This document shows, in pieces, positions 7,539 through 16,400 of a DNA stretch of 20,164 nt. A program made the position numbers and the translations under genes. The notes below the pieces were generated by a model. The model did no database searches, was not told where the DNA came from, and was given only the letters and a program-made list of their open reading frames with translations. The stretch is taken from positions 1-20,164 of the IMG/VR virus record IMGVR_UViG_3300017744_000209; one strand, given 5' to 3'. The stretch comes from a virus. Each line of letters starts with the position of its first letter. The stretch's first letter is position 1.

Positions 7539-8027
7539 ATGGCAGATAAGAAAATAACAGCATTAACAGAGATAGCGGCAGGTGATGTCAACAGTGTAGA
7601 TTTACTACATGTGGTTGATAACCCAGGCGGAACTCCGGTTAATAAAAAAATGAGTTTGGCAAGAATGTTTAACAATCTTCCAACTTACATTGCATTTGAT
7701 GATGTTGAAGCATTAACAGATGCAGGTGCAATCAGTAATACTAAAGCAGTGACAACACTAGACATGACCAGCGAAGGCGGTGATGTTCAGTTTTCACTTG
7801 CTAGAGGTGTTTCAGTTGGACAAATCAAAATCATCGTAAGAAATGATGATGGTGTTTCATATAATGCAGATATTACCGTTGAAGGTTGGAAAGATACATC
7901 AGGCACTCCTCAGATTCTTTTAGAGACTGGTGGTGCAGTGATTTGTATCGCATTGGGTTCAGAGGGGTCATTAGTTTGGCATCCACTCTCAATCGTTGGA
8001 ACAAATTCAACAGTAGCTGGTATATAA
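7539..8027 (+). CDS. Small virion structural protein (162 aa), probably tail or baseplate
   Basis: I do not recognise a named T4 counterpart. The N-terminus, '[20 protein letters not shown]' followed by '[16 protein letters not shown]', is a short pattern that often opens phage tail and fibre proteins. The rest (about 55-155) alternates short beta strands, with '[20 protein letters not shown]' and a late '[13 protein letters not shown]', which fits a beta-sandwich. It lies between gp6 and gp7, which are adjacent in T4, so it is an additional gene in the wedge block. It has its own strong AGGAGG site. A decoration or attachment protein of the wedge is plausible but not shown by the sequence. 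Confidence 0.6.
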   Translation: MADKKITALTEIAAGDVNSVDLLHVVDNPGGTPVNKKMSLARMFNNLPTYIAFDDVEALTDAGAISNTKAVTTLDMTSEGGDVQFSLARGVSVGQIKIIVRNDDGVSYNADITVEGWKDTSGTPQILLETGGAVICIALGSEGSLVWHPLSIVGTNSTVAGI

Positions 8028-8046
8028 TACCAAATAGGATTCATAA

Positions 8047-11000
8047 ATGGCACATGAAAAACACATTGTAGATAGATTATCTACTCGACTACCAAGTCTT
8101 CTTCCTGAGTATATCAGAGATGAGGCACCAGTATTTGAGTTGTTTCTACAATCATATTTTGAGTACCTAGAATCCGAAATCATAGTCCTGACATCGAAAG
8201 GTGAATTAACAGGAATACGATACGAGGACGGTACCTCTGAGACAGCCTCTTCAGTGCTGATTGAAGAAGGTACCGAAACCTCTGCTCCCGATATATTAAC
8301 ATCTAAGTTAATACAAGAGGGAGAAATAGAACCATTCTCAGTGGGTGAATACATCTACGGAAACAAAAGTGGTTCAGTTGCAAAGATTAAAGTTATTAAT
8401 GGTCTAACATTAATAGTAGACACTATATCAGGTACAGGTTTCTCAGAGACAGAAACAATCACAGGAAGAGATGGTAATCAGACTGGTGTAGTTAAGACAT
8501 ATAAAGAAAACCAAGTAGTCGCAAACAACAGACTATTAGATTATTCAGATATAGACCAAACATTGGAAACATTTTTACAGTATTTCCAAAAAGATTTCGT
8601 ACCATCTCTAGATTTAAAAGAGACACAAAACGCAAGATTAACTATTAAGAATATCGGAACACTGTACAAACAAAAGGGTACTGCTGATTCTGTTAAGTTC
8701 TTGATGAGATTATTATATGGTGAAGATGCCGAGATATCTTACCCCATAGACGAAACTGTATTCGCATCCGAATCAGGATATGGTGAAGATAGAAGACTTG
8801 CAATTTCAATGAATCTATCACAAGCTGTACCGTCAGCAACTGATAGAATAAGACAATATGACATTAACGATGCTAGTATTGTGACAGCAGAGGCAGTCGT
8901 AGAACAAGTATCACCAATAGATTTAGCAAACAATGAGTATTCACTCTCTATATCGAAAGACCACAGAGGAACATTTGAGTTCAACAAAGAGGCAAAAGTA
9001 TTAGATAGAGATGGTGTCACCGAGTATATCGGAACAGTTAAGGGTATTGTATCTACAGTAGACCCAACAAACGGTTCAATCTATTTCTCATTAGAAGACT
9101 CAACTGGTTCTATATTAGACGAAGATGGAAATGGATTACTACATGAAGAAACTTCAATTGGTTCTATGTATAGTCCTCAAGACTTCATCAACTTCACTGG
9201 TTCAAAAACAGATACAGATGCAAATAGGGCATTAGGTAATGTGACAGGACTAACTAGAGGTCCTGTAGAAAAGATTTATATAGAAACTACTGGTCAAACT
9301 TACAGTGGTGGAGATATTGTAGTATTCGATGACGAAGGTACAGGCGGAGGTGGTGCAGAGGGTATCATTGGTGCAGTCGGTGATGAGATAATCTTAGAAG
9401 ATGCTCATGCAGATGAACAGTATGAAATAACCGCAGTTGCAAACCAAACTGTATTTGGTGGTGTAATACAAAATGGAAATAGATTCGATAATGTATTAGA
9501 TGACCATGGCAAACCAATTTCAATTAACAGATTTCACGGTGCATTAGAAGTTCACATCGATGGCATAGTTCAATCACAATCAACATATAGTATAGAACCA
9601 CAAAAGATAACATTCACAACAAATCCAAATTTAAGTGGCGGAGAAAGAGTAGAGATATTTACCGATAAGAGTAGATTACTGTACGAAGATGGTACAGAGA
9701 TGTTAATCAATGCATATCAAAATACTGATGGTGGTTCAATTGTATCAACAGACCAAAGAGTAAGACGAGTCGAAATAACAAGTGGTGGTGCAGGATATGA
9801 AACACTGCCTCAAGCATTCCCAGGTGGTTATCTATACTTTAAAGATACGACAGGATTCCAAAAGGGTGAAACTATTACAGGTTCTACTTCAAACGCTACA
9901 GGTACAATTTTAAGACTAGAACCGAAAAAGAACAGAATCGTAATTAAAAGATTCAGTACTGATACTGGTGTTTTCCAAGATGGCGAAAACATAGTAGGGG
10001 GAAATTCTTCTACAACTAAAGTTTGTAGTAGTGCCAAGGTATCAGATGGTACAGGTGCTAAGTTCTTCGCATGGTCATCTAGGATTGGTGGTATTGAGAA
10101 GGTAACTTTACTAGACCAAGGTAGTAAGTTTGATTCAGATGCAGTATTAGACGAAGCAACATCTTTCCATAATATGTTGATAACTACACCATCAGGTAAT
10201 CTAAACAAAGGCATAACAATTACTGGTGTAATTTCTGGTGCTACTGCAACAGTTCAAAATTACGATACAATCAGACAAATACTCAAGTATAAAAACTTAA
10301 AGGGTATGTTCATCAATGATGAAAAGGTAACTTATGAGGGTTCAGATAGTTTCTTAATTCTTAAGAATGACCCATATACTGCAAGAGGTAAAGTTGCTGG
10401 TGAAGGTTTAATAAACGATGGTTTCTTAAGTGACAAAGGTTATCTATCTTCTAAAGTTGCAAACATACAAGATAGTAAATTCTATCAGTCTCACTCTTAT
10501 GTTATTAAAGTTGGTGAGTCAATCAATAAGTATCGTTCTATAGTTAAAGACTTAGTTCATCCATCAGGTCACTTATTCTTTGGTGAGGTTGCACTCAAGT
10601 CTCAACTTCTAGGTTCATCATTAGATGGTGTTAAAGAAATACCATTTGATGTTAATGAACAGAACAAAATGGGAATTATTTCTACAGAGTTTGTTCCCAC
10701 AATTGTCATTCAGGCATACCCAACAGACAATATGTTGTTCGAAGAATCTACTAGAGATAAATCAGTTAGAGTTTTAACTGAAGACGGTCATCTGTTAGAA
10801 AATGAAGACTCCAGAGACAATGTAGCACATCTAAGTAAAGAAACTCTCATGTTGTTCCATACAACTTCTGCTGAAGTAGAAAATCAAGACATGATACTTC
10901 AATATCGTGAGGCATCAGGTACAAACATATCAACAGATAAACACAAGGGTGCAGGTCATTTAAACATTCTAAACAGAAAAGAGTTTATAACAAGTGCATT

Positions 11001-11853
11001 AGATACTAAAATAGATAATGACCCAAGTACTGTATCATCAATTAGAAGACCAACAATAACAGAATTCAATACATTCATACAAAAATCTCCAAGAAGAGAT
11101 GGCGCTGTGACTGTATTAAATCTCGACACTGCCGACCACGATTACTATGTGAATAATTCAAATGTTCCATTGACAAGTGAATACGGTAATGTTGCGATAA
11201 GACCTGCTGACTCTGGTAAAGTATTTCAGTTCTGGCATCCGTCAGAAGAAGTATTGATACATGAAGACGGCACAAAGATTTTAAACGAAGAACCTTTAAA
11301 CTATGTAAGATTCGATCCATTCGATAGAGACTTATATGGTGAAAAGATTTTAATGGAAGATGGTTCAGGTAGTTTCTTACTAGAAGATGAAACTGTACCT
11401 GAGACTAGAGAGTATTTTGTGACTGAAAGGTCAATTGAACTAGACAATTCTTACATGTATATGGAAGACAATTCTAGAATAGTATTTGAAGATGGTGTTC
11501 CTATAGTAGATGAAGAGTCAGGCGAAGAGGTACATACATTCATTCCAATTGGTCCGACTTTAAAAACCCTAAATAAGATTGCATTCCAAAATTGTTATAA
11601 GATATCTCATTATATCTTAGATGAGACTTCTAGTGCAAATGAAGAAGACAAAATCTTATTAGAAGATGGCATAAGTGGTCTACTTTCAGAAGATTCTGAA
11701 AAAGACGGACTAACAATTAAACAGATGAGTGACCTGACAGGTCTTTTATATGTCGAAGAGATAGATAAAAAACAGAGAAGAAGAACTAATATTGCATTTA
11801 GTTCCTATGTTAATTCATCAAATATTACAAATAGTGCCTTGGCATTGTTATAA
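8047..11853 (+). CDS. 7: Baseplate wedge initiator gp7-like, enlarged
   Basis: This is the gp7-like wedge protein, the long peripheral subunit on which wedge assembly starts with gp10 and gp8 in T4. It has 1268 residues against about 1032 in T4. The N-terminus, 'LPEYIRDEAPVFELFLQSYF', and the segment 'KGTADSVKFLMRLLYGEDAE' at about 210-229 match what I recall of gp7 in marine T4-like phages. Three GExITG-type modules (97-152, 604-661, 719-769) and GxGYT-like pieces (about 408-440 and 572-590) fill the middle. Acidic 'EDG' motifs recur, densest at 1070-1216. Residues 805-850 contain a conserved-looking 'YVIKVGESINKYRSIVKDLV' and 'HPSGHLFFGEV'. An AGGA lies 7 bases before the ATG. The call relies on order (gp6, gp7, gp8), size and recalled motifs. 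Confidence 0.78.
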   Translation: MAHEKHIVDRLSTRLPSLLPEYIRDEAPVFELFLQSYFEYLESEIIVLTSKGELTGIRYEDGTSETASSVLIEEGTETSAPDILTSKLIQEGEIEPFSVGEYIYGNKSGSVAKIKVINGLTLIVDTISGTGFSETETITGRDGNQTGVVKTYKENQVVANNRLLDYSDIDQTLETFLQYFQKDFVPSLDLKETQNARLTIKNIGTLYKQKGTADSVKFLMRLLYGEDAEISYPIDETVFASESGYGEDRRLAISMNLSQAVPSATDRIRQYDINDASIVTAEAVVEQVSPIDLANNEYSLSISKDHRGTFEFNKEAKVLDRDGVTEYIGTVKGIVSTVDPTNGSIYFSLEDSTGSILDEDGNGLLHEETSIGSMYSPQDFINFTGSKTDTDANRALGNVTGLTRGPVEKIYIETTGQTYSGGDIVVFDDEGTGGGGAEGIIGAVGDEIILEDAHADEQYEITAVANQTVFGGVIQNGNRFDNVLDDHGKPISINRFHGALEVHIDGIVQSQSTYSIEPQKITFTTNPNLSGGERVEIFTDKSRLLYEDGTEMLINAYQNTDGGSIVSTDQRVRRVEITSGGAGYETLPQAFPGGYLYFKDTTGFQKGETITGSTSNATGTILRLEPKKNRIVIKRFSTDTGVFQDGENIVGGNSSTTKVCSSAKVSDGTGAKFFAWSSRIGGIEKVTLLDQGSKFDSDAVLDEATSFHNMLITTPSGNLNKGITITGVISGATATVQNYDTIRQILKYKNLKGMFINDEKVTYEGSDSFLILKNDPYTARGKVAGEGLINDGFLSDKGYLSSKVANIQDSKFYQSHSYVIKVGESINKYRSIVKDLVHPSGHLFFGEVALKSQLLGSSLDGVKEIPFDVNEQNKMGIISTEFVPTIVIQAYPTDNMLFEESTRDKSVRVLTEDGHLLENEDSRDNVAHLSKETLMLFHTTSAEVENQDMILQYREASGTNISTDKHKGAGHLNILNRKEFITSALDTKIDNDPSTVSSIRRPTITEFNTFIQKSPRRDGAVTVLNLDTADHDYYVNNSNVPLTSEYGNVAIRPADSGKVFQFWHPSEEVLIHEDGTKILNEEPLNYVRFDPFDRDLYGEKILMEDGSGSFLLEDETVPETREYFVTERSIELDNSYMYMEDNSRIVFEDGVPIVDEESGEEVHTFIPIGPTLKTLNKIAFQNCYKISHYILDETSSANEEDKILLEDGISGLLSEDSEKDGLTIKQMSDLTGLLYVEEIDKKQRRRTNIAFSSYVNSSNITNSALALL
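8335..8502 (+). repeat. GExITG beta-module, first copy in gp7
   Basis: Residues 97-152 of gp7 contain 'FSVGEYIYGNKSGSVAKI', a hydrophobic strand, and 'TETITGRDGNQTGVV'. The spacing matches the insertion in gp53 and the later copies in gp7 and the giant protein. Confidence 0.55.
9856..10353 (+). repeat. Two further GExITG beta-modules in gp7
   Basis: Residues 604-661 ('FQKGETITGSTSNATGTI' then 'GVFQDGENIVGGNS') and 719-769 ('LNKGITITGVISGATATV' then 'GMFINDEKVTYEG') are two copies of the same module. A 57-residue spacer between them begins with a GGIEKVTLLDQGSKFDSD strand pair. Confidence 0.6.
11254..11694 (+). repeat. Cluster of acidic EDG repeats near the gp7 C-terminus
   Basis: Residues 1070-1216 of gp7 hold four or more degenerate copies of a pattern like L-x-x-E-D-G-x-x-x-L-x-E-E. 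Examples are 'LIHEDGTKILNEE', 'ILMEDGSGSFLLEDE', 'RIVFEDGVPIVDEE' and 'ILLEDGISGLLSED'. Scattered copies occur earlier at about residues 58-92, 356-368, 544-553 and 908-921. Confidence 0.7.
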
Positions 11854-11856
11854 ATA
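11849..11856 (+). promoter_or_regulatory. Late-type promoter box TATAAATA before gp8
   Basis: This exact T4-type late box straddles the gp7 stop codon (TAA at 11851-11853). With T4 geometry the transcript would start near 11862, leaving a leader of about 36 bases that contains a GGAG at 11883-11886, 11 bases before the gp8 ATG. That is a sensible layout for an independent late promoter of gp8. Confidence is limited because such octamers occur by chance in AT-rich DNA. Confidence 0.6.
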
Positions 11857-11897
11857 ATAGAACGAATTATAAAAAATAACTTGGAGTTATAAAGAAA

Positions 11898-13400
11898 ATG
11901 GCAGCAATAATCACAGAAAAATTTAGAACGCACAATGCAAGGCAGTTCATTGAAGACTTCTCAGAGAGTGGTCAAAAGAACTATGTCTTTATTGGTCGTT
12001 CACATGCATGGGCAGATGACACACAACCACCTCCTCCTGCAAACTCAGAATCAGAAGAAATCGGTGTATATGAAGACATGATTGCCCTAAAGGCAGTCGC
12101 TTCAACTGATATCTCACATGGATTGGTAAGATATAATTGGACAGATGGTACTAAGTATGATGAATACAGAGATAACTATTCTGCTTCCAATACAACCAAT
12201 GTCACAAATGTATCTAACTTCTTCGATGGAAGAGGTTATGTAATTACAGACGAATTTAAAGTATACAAATGTTTAAGAACAGGTGTTGATTCAAATGGTG
12301 CAACTATAAATTCTACAGTTAAACCAACAACTATTTCAACAACAGTTCCTGAAGTGACCGCAGATGCAAATGCATCTTTAGGATATATGTGGAAATTTAT
12401 GTACTCAGTTACCGCTTCAGATGTTATTAAGTTTGTCACTAACGACTTTATACCAGTAAAATCACTTGGTGCTAAATCTGCTGTAGTAGGTTCTGGTACA
12501 AATGGTGGGTTTGGTTCAACTGCTGATGATGATGGTTCTGCTCAATGGGATGTTGAAAACGCTGCCGTAGACGGCGCAGTTTATCATTATGTCGTAACCG
12601 CTGCCGGTTCTGGTTACACAAGTGGTTCATCAAATACATTTACAGTTAATGTTCCTGTACAGGGAGATGGTTCTGGTGCAGAAGTCACTTTAAGTTTCGT
12701 TTCAGGTAATTTAAAACAAGCATATCATCGTTCTGGTACTAGTTATTGGGGAACAGGTTATAAAAGAGCATCATTACCTACATTAGACTCCAATGTTTCA
12801 GGTATTGCAGGTGGTTCAGGTGCTACAGTTCATATTATAATGTCGCCAATTAATGGTCATGGTGCTAACCCTATCGAAGAAATGGGTGGTAACTATGCAA
12901 TCGTAAACTCTAGATTAGAGTTTGGTGAAGGTCTTGATGGTGGGTTTAGTGATTTCCCAACAGACAATGACTTCAGAAGAATTGGTCTTATTAAGAATCC
13001 AGTAAAAGCATCATCTGGTGCTGTTTCTGGAGATGCAACAATGACTGCAACAAATATGTTGACAGTTGATAATGCTTCTTCAATTAATGTTGATGACTTA
13101 CTTACAGATGCTTCATCTGAATCAGCAACCACTGCTAAAGTAAGAGTTGTATCTAAGACAAGTAATACTCTAAAAACCTTACCTGTTGCTAATTCAGGTG
13201 GCGAATATATCGCATTTGCAAATGATGATGAAGTCTATAAAGCTGGCACAAAAGTTGCTGATGTTACCGCATCTGGTGTCTCTTCTGCTCATCCAGAAAT
13301 GCAAAGATTTACAGGTCAAATTCTCTATGTTGAAAATAGAGGCGCAGTTTCAAGAGCCGCTGACCAAATTGAAGATATTAAACTAATTATTGAAATGTAA
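11898..13400 (+). CDS. 8: Baseplate wedge subunit gp8-like, enlarged
   Basis: This is a gp8-like wedge protein, which binds gp7 and gp10 in T4 and forms dimers at the wedge periphery. The N-terminal 120 residues, with 'FRTHNARQFIEDFSESGQKN', 'YVFIGRSHAWADD' and 'LVRYNWTDGTKYDEY', and the segment 'SLGYMWKFMYSVTASDVIKF' (about 160-179) fit gp8 of T4-like phages. The C-terminus, 'FTGQILYVENRGAVSRAADQ' then 'IEDIKLIIEM', is the usual family ending. At 500 residues it is much longer than T4 gp8 (334). Extra glycine-rich beta sequence lies at about 225-315 (GxGYT module) and 370-460. GGAG lies 11 bases before the ATG, and a TATAAATA box sits about 40 bases upstream. A terminator hairpin follows the stop within 5 bases. 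Confidence 0.88.
   Translation: MAAIITEKFRTHNARQFIEDFSESGQKNYVFIGRSHAWADDTQPPPPANSESEEIGVYEDMIALKAVASTDISHGLVRYNWTDGTKYDEYRDNYSASNTTNVTNVSNFFDGRGYVITDEFKVYKCLRTGVDSNGATINSTVKPTTISTTVPEVTADANASLGYMWKFMYSVTASDVIKFVTNDFIPVKSLGAKSAVVGSGTNGGFGSTADDDGSAQWDVENAAVDGAVYHYVVTAAGSGYTSGSSNTFTVNVPVQGDGSGAEVTLSFVSGNLKQAYHRSGTSYWGTGYKRASLPTLDSNVSGIAGGSGATVHIIMSPINGHGANPIEEMGGNYAIVNSRLEFGEGLDGGFSDFPTDNDFRRIGLIKNPVKASSGAVSGDATMTATNMLTVDNASSINVDDLLTDASSESATTAKVRVVSKTSNTLKTLPVANSGGEYIAFANDDEVYKAGTKVADVTASGVSSAHPEMQRFTGQILYVENRGAVSRAADQIEDIKLIIEM
12570..12842 (+). repeat. GxGYT glycine-rich module in gp8
   Basis: Residues 225-315 of gp8 contain 'VTAAGSGYTSGSSNTFTVNV' then 'GDGSGAEVTLSFVSGNL' and later 'GIAGGSGATVHI'. 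The arrangement of G-x-G-Y-T, a strand, G-D-G-S-G-A and another strand recurs at 19329-19488 in the giant protein and, in weaker form, in gp7. Confidence 0.55.
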
Positions 13401-13404
13401 TATA

Positions 13405-13425
13405 GGGAGTTTAACTCCCCCTTTT
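13405..13425 (+). terminator. Rho-independent terminator after gp8
   Basis: GGGAGT and ACTCCC form a 6-base stem around a 3-base loop (13405-13419). CC and a TTTT run (13422-13425) follow, 5 bases after the gp8 stop. The T run is short, so termination may be partial, which would let some transcription reach the giant gene that begins 30 bases later. Confidence 0.75.
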
Positions 13426-13454
13426 ACATTCTTAAATTTAAAGAAGATTAAACT

Positions 13455-16400
13455 ATGTCAGAAAAAACAGACTTAAATATATCACCATACTACGATGACT
13501 ACAATGAGGATAACAATTATCACAAAGTACTCTTCAGAGCAGGTAGACCCCTACAGGCAAGAGAACTAACTCAGTCACAATCAATCTTACAAAACCAAAT
13601 ACAAAAATTTGGTAGTCACATGTTCAAAGAGGGTTCGATTGTCAATGGTGCAGAGACAGACATCGATATGGATGTCGAATATGTTAAAGTCGAGGCAACT
13701 AATCCTAACTCTACTGGAACAGCTGATGTCGCTACATATCTAAGTGGTTTCACAGGTAAACTAATTCAAGGAGAGACAACTGGAGTCGTTGCAGAGATAG
13801 TAAAAACAGTTGCATCTACAGGAACAGATTTAGCAACTATTATTGTAAGATATTTACAACATGGTACAGACGAAACTGCAACAACAAATCCTTCAGAAAG
13901 ATTTAGTCCTTCTGAAGAGATAAGTGAAGTTAATGTTAGTGCCGCTGGTGCAATAACCACTGCATCAAATAACAATGAATTCAAAGTAGCTGCACTTGGT
14001 CTTTCACCAGTCGGCCGTTCATCTATTGCAAGTATAAATGAGGGTGTTGTATTCTTAAGAGGATACTTCGTCAAAGTAGATGCACAAACAATTGTATTAG
14101 AAAAGTATAATGGTAAACCTTCTTATAGAATTGGTCTAGACATTGTAGAAGAACTTGTTGGTTCTGGCACTGATACAACTCTACTAGACAATTCACAAGG
14201 AACAACAAATGAAAACGCTGCTGGTGCAGATAGACTTAAGTTCACATTAACACTTGCTAAGTTCGCACTAACTGCTACAACAGATACAAACTTTGTAGAG
14301 TTGGGAAGAGTTAGTAATGGTGTTATAGAATTAGAAGTAAAAAGACCAGTATACAATCATATAGAAAACACACTTGCACAAAGAACATTTGATGCGAATG
14401 GTGATTTTGTAATACGACAATTCACACATTCATTTAGAGAACATTTACTAGACGGATTCAATAGAGGATTCTATGAAGCGTATCAAGGTGGAGATGAGAG
14501 TCAATTTGTTATGCAAGTCTCTCCTGGTAAAGCATATGTTAAAGGTTACTCTATTGATAAAACAGGCACAACGAATTTAACATTAAACAAGGCAAGAACA
14601 ACAGAGGCGCTTACAAACGCAAACACACCTGCAAGACTAGGAAACAAATTAAGAATTAAAGATTCACATGGTCAACCAGAGTTTGGTGATTCTACAAATA
14701 CAGAATCATATAAAGCAATTCAACTATTTGATAAGGCAACTGCAACACCAGGCACACTTAATGCATATGCAGGCACTGGATCAACAACAACAGTTGGTCA
14801 TATCGGTTTTGCAAGAGTAAGAAACATTGACGAACACTCAACTGCTTTTGAAAATCTATATCTATTTGATATCAAGATGTTCACAATGTTAAGTACTACA
14901 GTTGCGACAAACAACTTCAAAGTTGGTGATAAAGTCACAGGTTCAGCATCTGGCGCAGTAGGTATTGTTGCATATGCAGATACTACAAACAATCATATTA
15001 TGGTACATGATGTTGTTGGTACATTCAAAACAACAGATACCCTTTCACTAAAGGGACAAGGTACATGCGGTACGATTATAGTCAATGCTGGAAGTTTTGT
15101 TTCAACTACTCCATATATAATAACGGAACTTGGAAACACAACTCAAGCACAGTGGAATACGGCCGCAGGCACTTCTGGTCAGACATACGCAGTAGGTTCT
15201 ACTTTCACGGCTGCAGCTGCAGGAACTGGAACAGGTAAAGTAAAAGTAGATTTTAGTATTACTGCTGTTCGTAGTTTTCAAGTAGAAGATGCAAGAAGTG
15301 TTGGTCAAACTAAGTCTTCTGAAACAACAGGAACACAAAACTTTACTGCCAATATTGCATTAGACAACGACAAAGTTATATCGGGTCTAACAACAATAAC
15401 TGGTACAGCTTTAACAGGTGTTGGTACTGATTTCTTGACTGAACTAAGAAAGGGTGATATAGTCTTAGATGGTAATGGTGCTGAACAACTTATTGCATCC
15501 GTGACAGACAATTCAAATGCAACACTAGTTGCTGCCGGAACTAACATTAAACAAGTTGGACTACTCAGACGAAGAGCAAAACTTTACAATCAAGACCAAT
15601 CTTCTACAGTATTTGCATTCCCTAGAGACCATGTAAGTAAATCAACACCTACAGAGATTACAGTTAAGTATCAAAAAGAATTTGAAGTTGGTACTTCTGG
15701 TGAGATAACACTCACAAAAGAAGCAAACGAATCATTTGAACCAAAAAACAACGACAACTATCAGTTCGCAATTGTCAAAGAAGCGACAGGAAGTCCAACA
15801 AGAGCTAATGGTGTAGTATTAGGAGGCGATGATGTCTCTTCAGTCAATACATCATCTGGTGAAGTTGTATTGGGTGCAGCTGCTGACGATGGTGCAATCG
15901 TAAGGGCGACATATACAGTTAGTGTCACTAACCCAACATCGAAATCAAAGAACTTAAGAGAGTTTCGTGCATTAAGATTCACTAAGAACGATGCACATGC
16001 AGATAATCCATTCTATGGTACTGCATATGACCACAAAGAACTATCTCTTGGTGTTTCAGATGTATACAAAATCAGAGGCATATTTGAGGCAGTTCCAGGA
16101 ACAGATACAAGTGGTGTTGCAACACCACCAAATGCAGTTATAACTCTAACATCTGGTACAAGTACAACAGGAAATATAATTAAAGGTGCTACAACAGGTG
16201 TTCGTGCTAAACTTATGAAGTTTACTGATACGCAAACATGTTATTTTTACTACTTAGGAACCGAAAAGTTTACCGCAGGCGAAACAGTAGTAGATGAAAC
16301 AACAGGTGGAATTGCAACCATAACATCATTAGGAGTTCAATCTCCTGAAATAACAAATAGATACTCTTTAGACAATGGTCAAAGAGATGGTTATTATGAC

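Noticed and set aside
7886-8071. Open frame overlapping the 3' end of the 162-residue gene and the gp7 start
   Set aside because: It is out of frame with both well-supported genes and shows no recognisable protein pattern or ribosome site.
13186-13386. Open frame inside the end of gp8
   Set aside because: It overlaps the conserved gp8 C-terminus in another frame, so it is a shadow of that gene.
14032-14039. TATAAATG as a third late promoter
   Set aside because: It has a mismatch at the last position and lies inside the giant gene with no gene start nearby.
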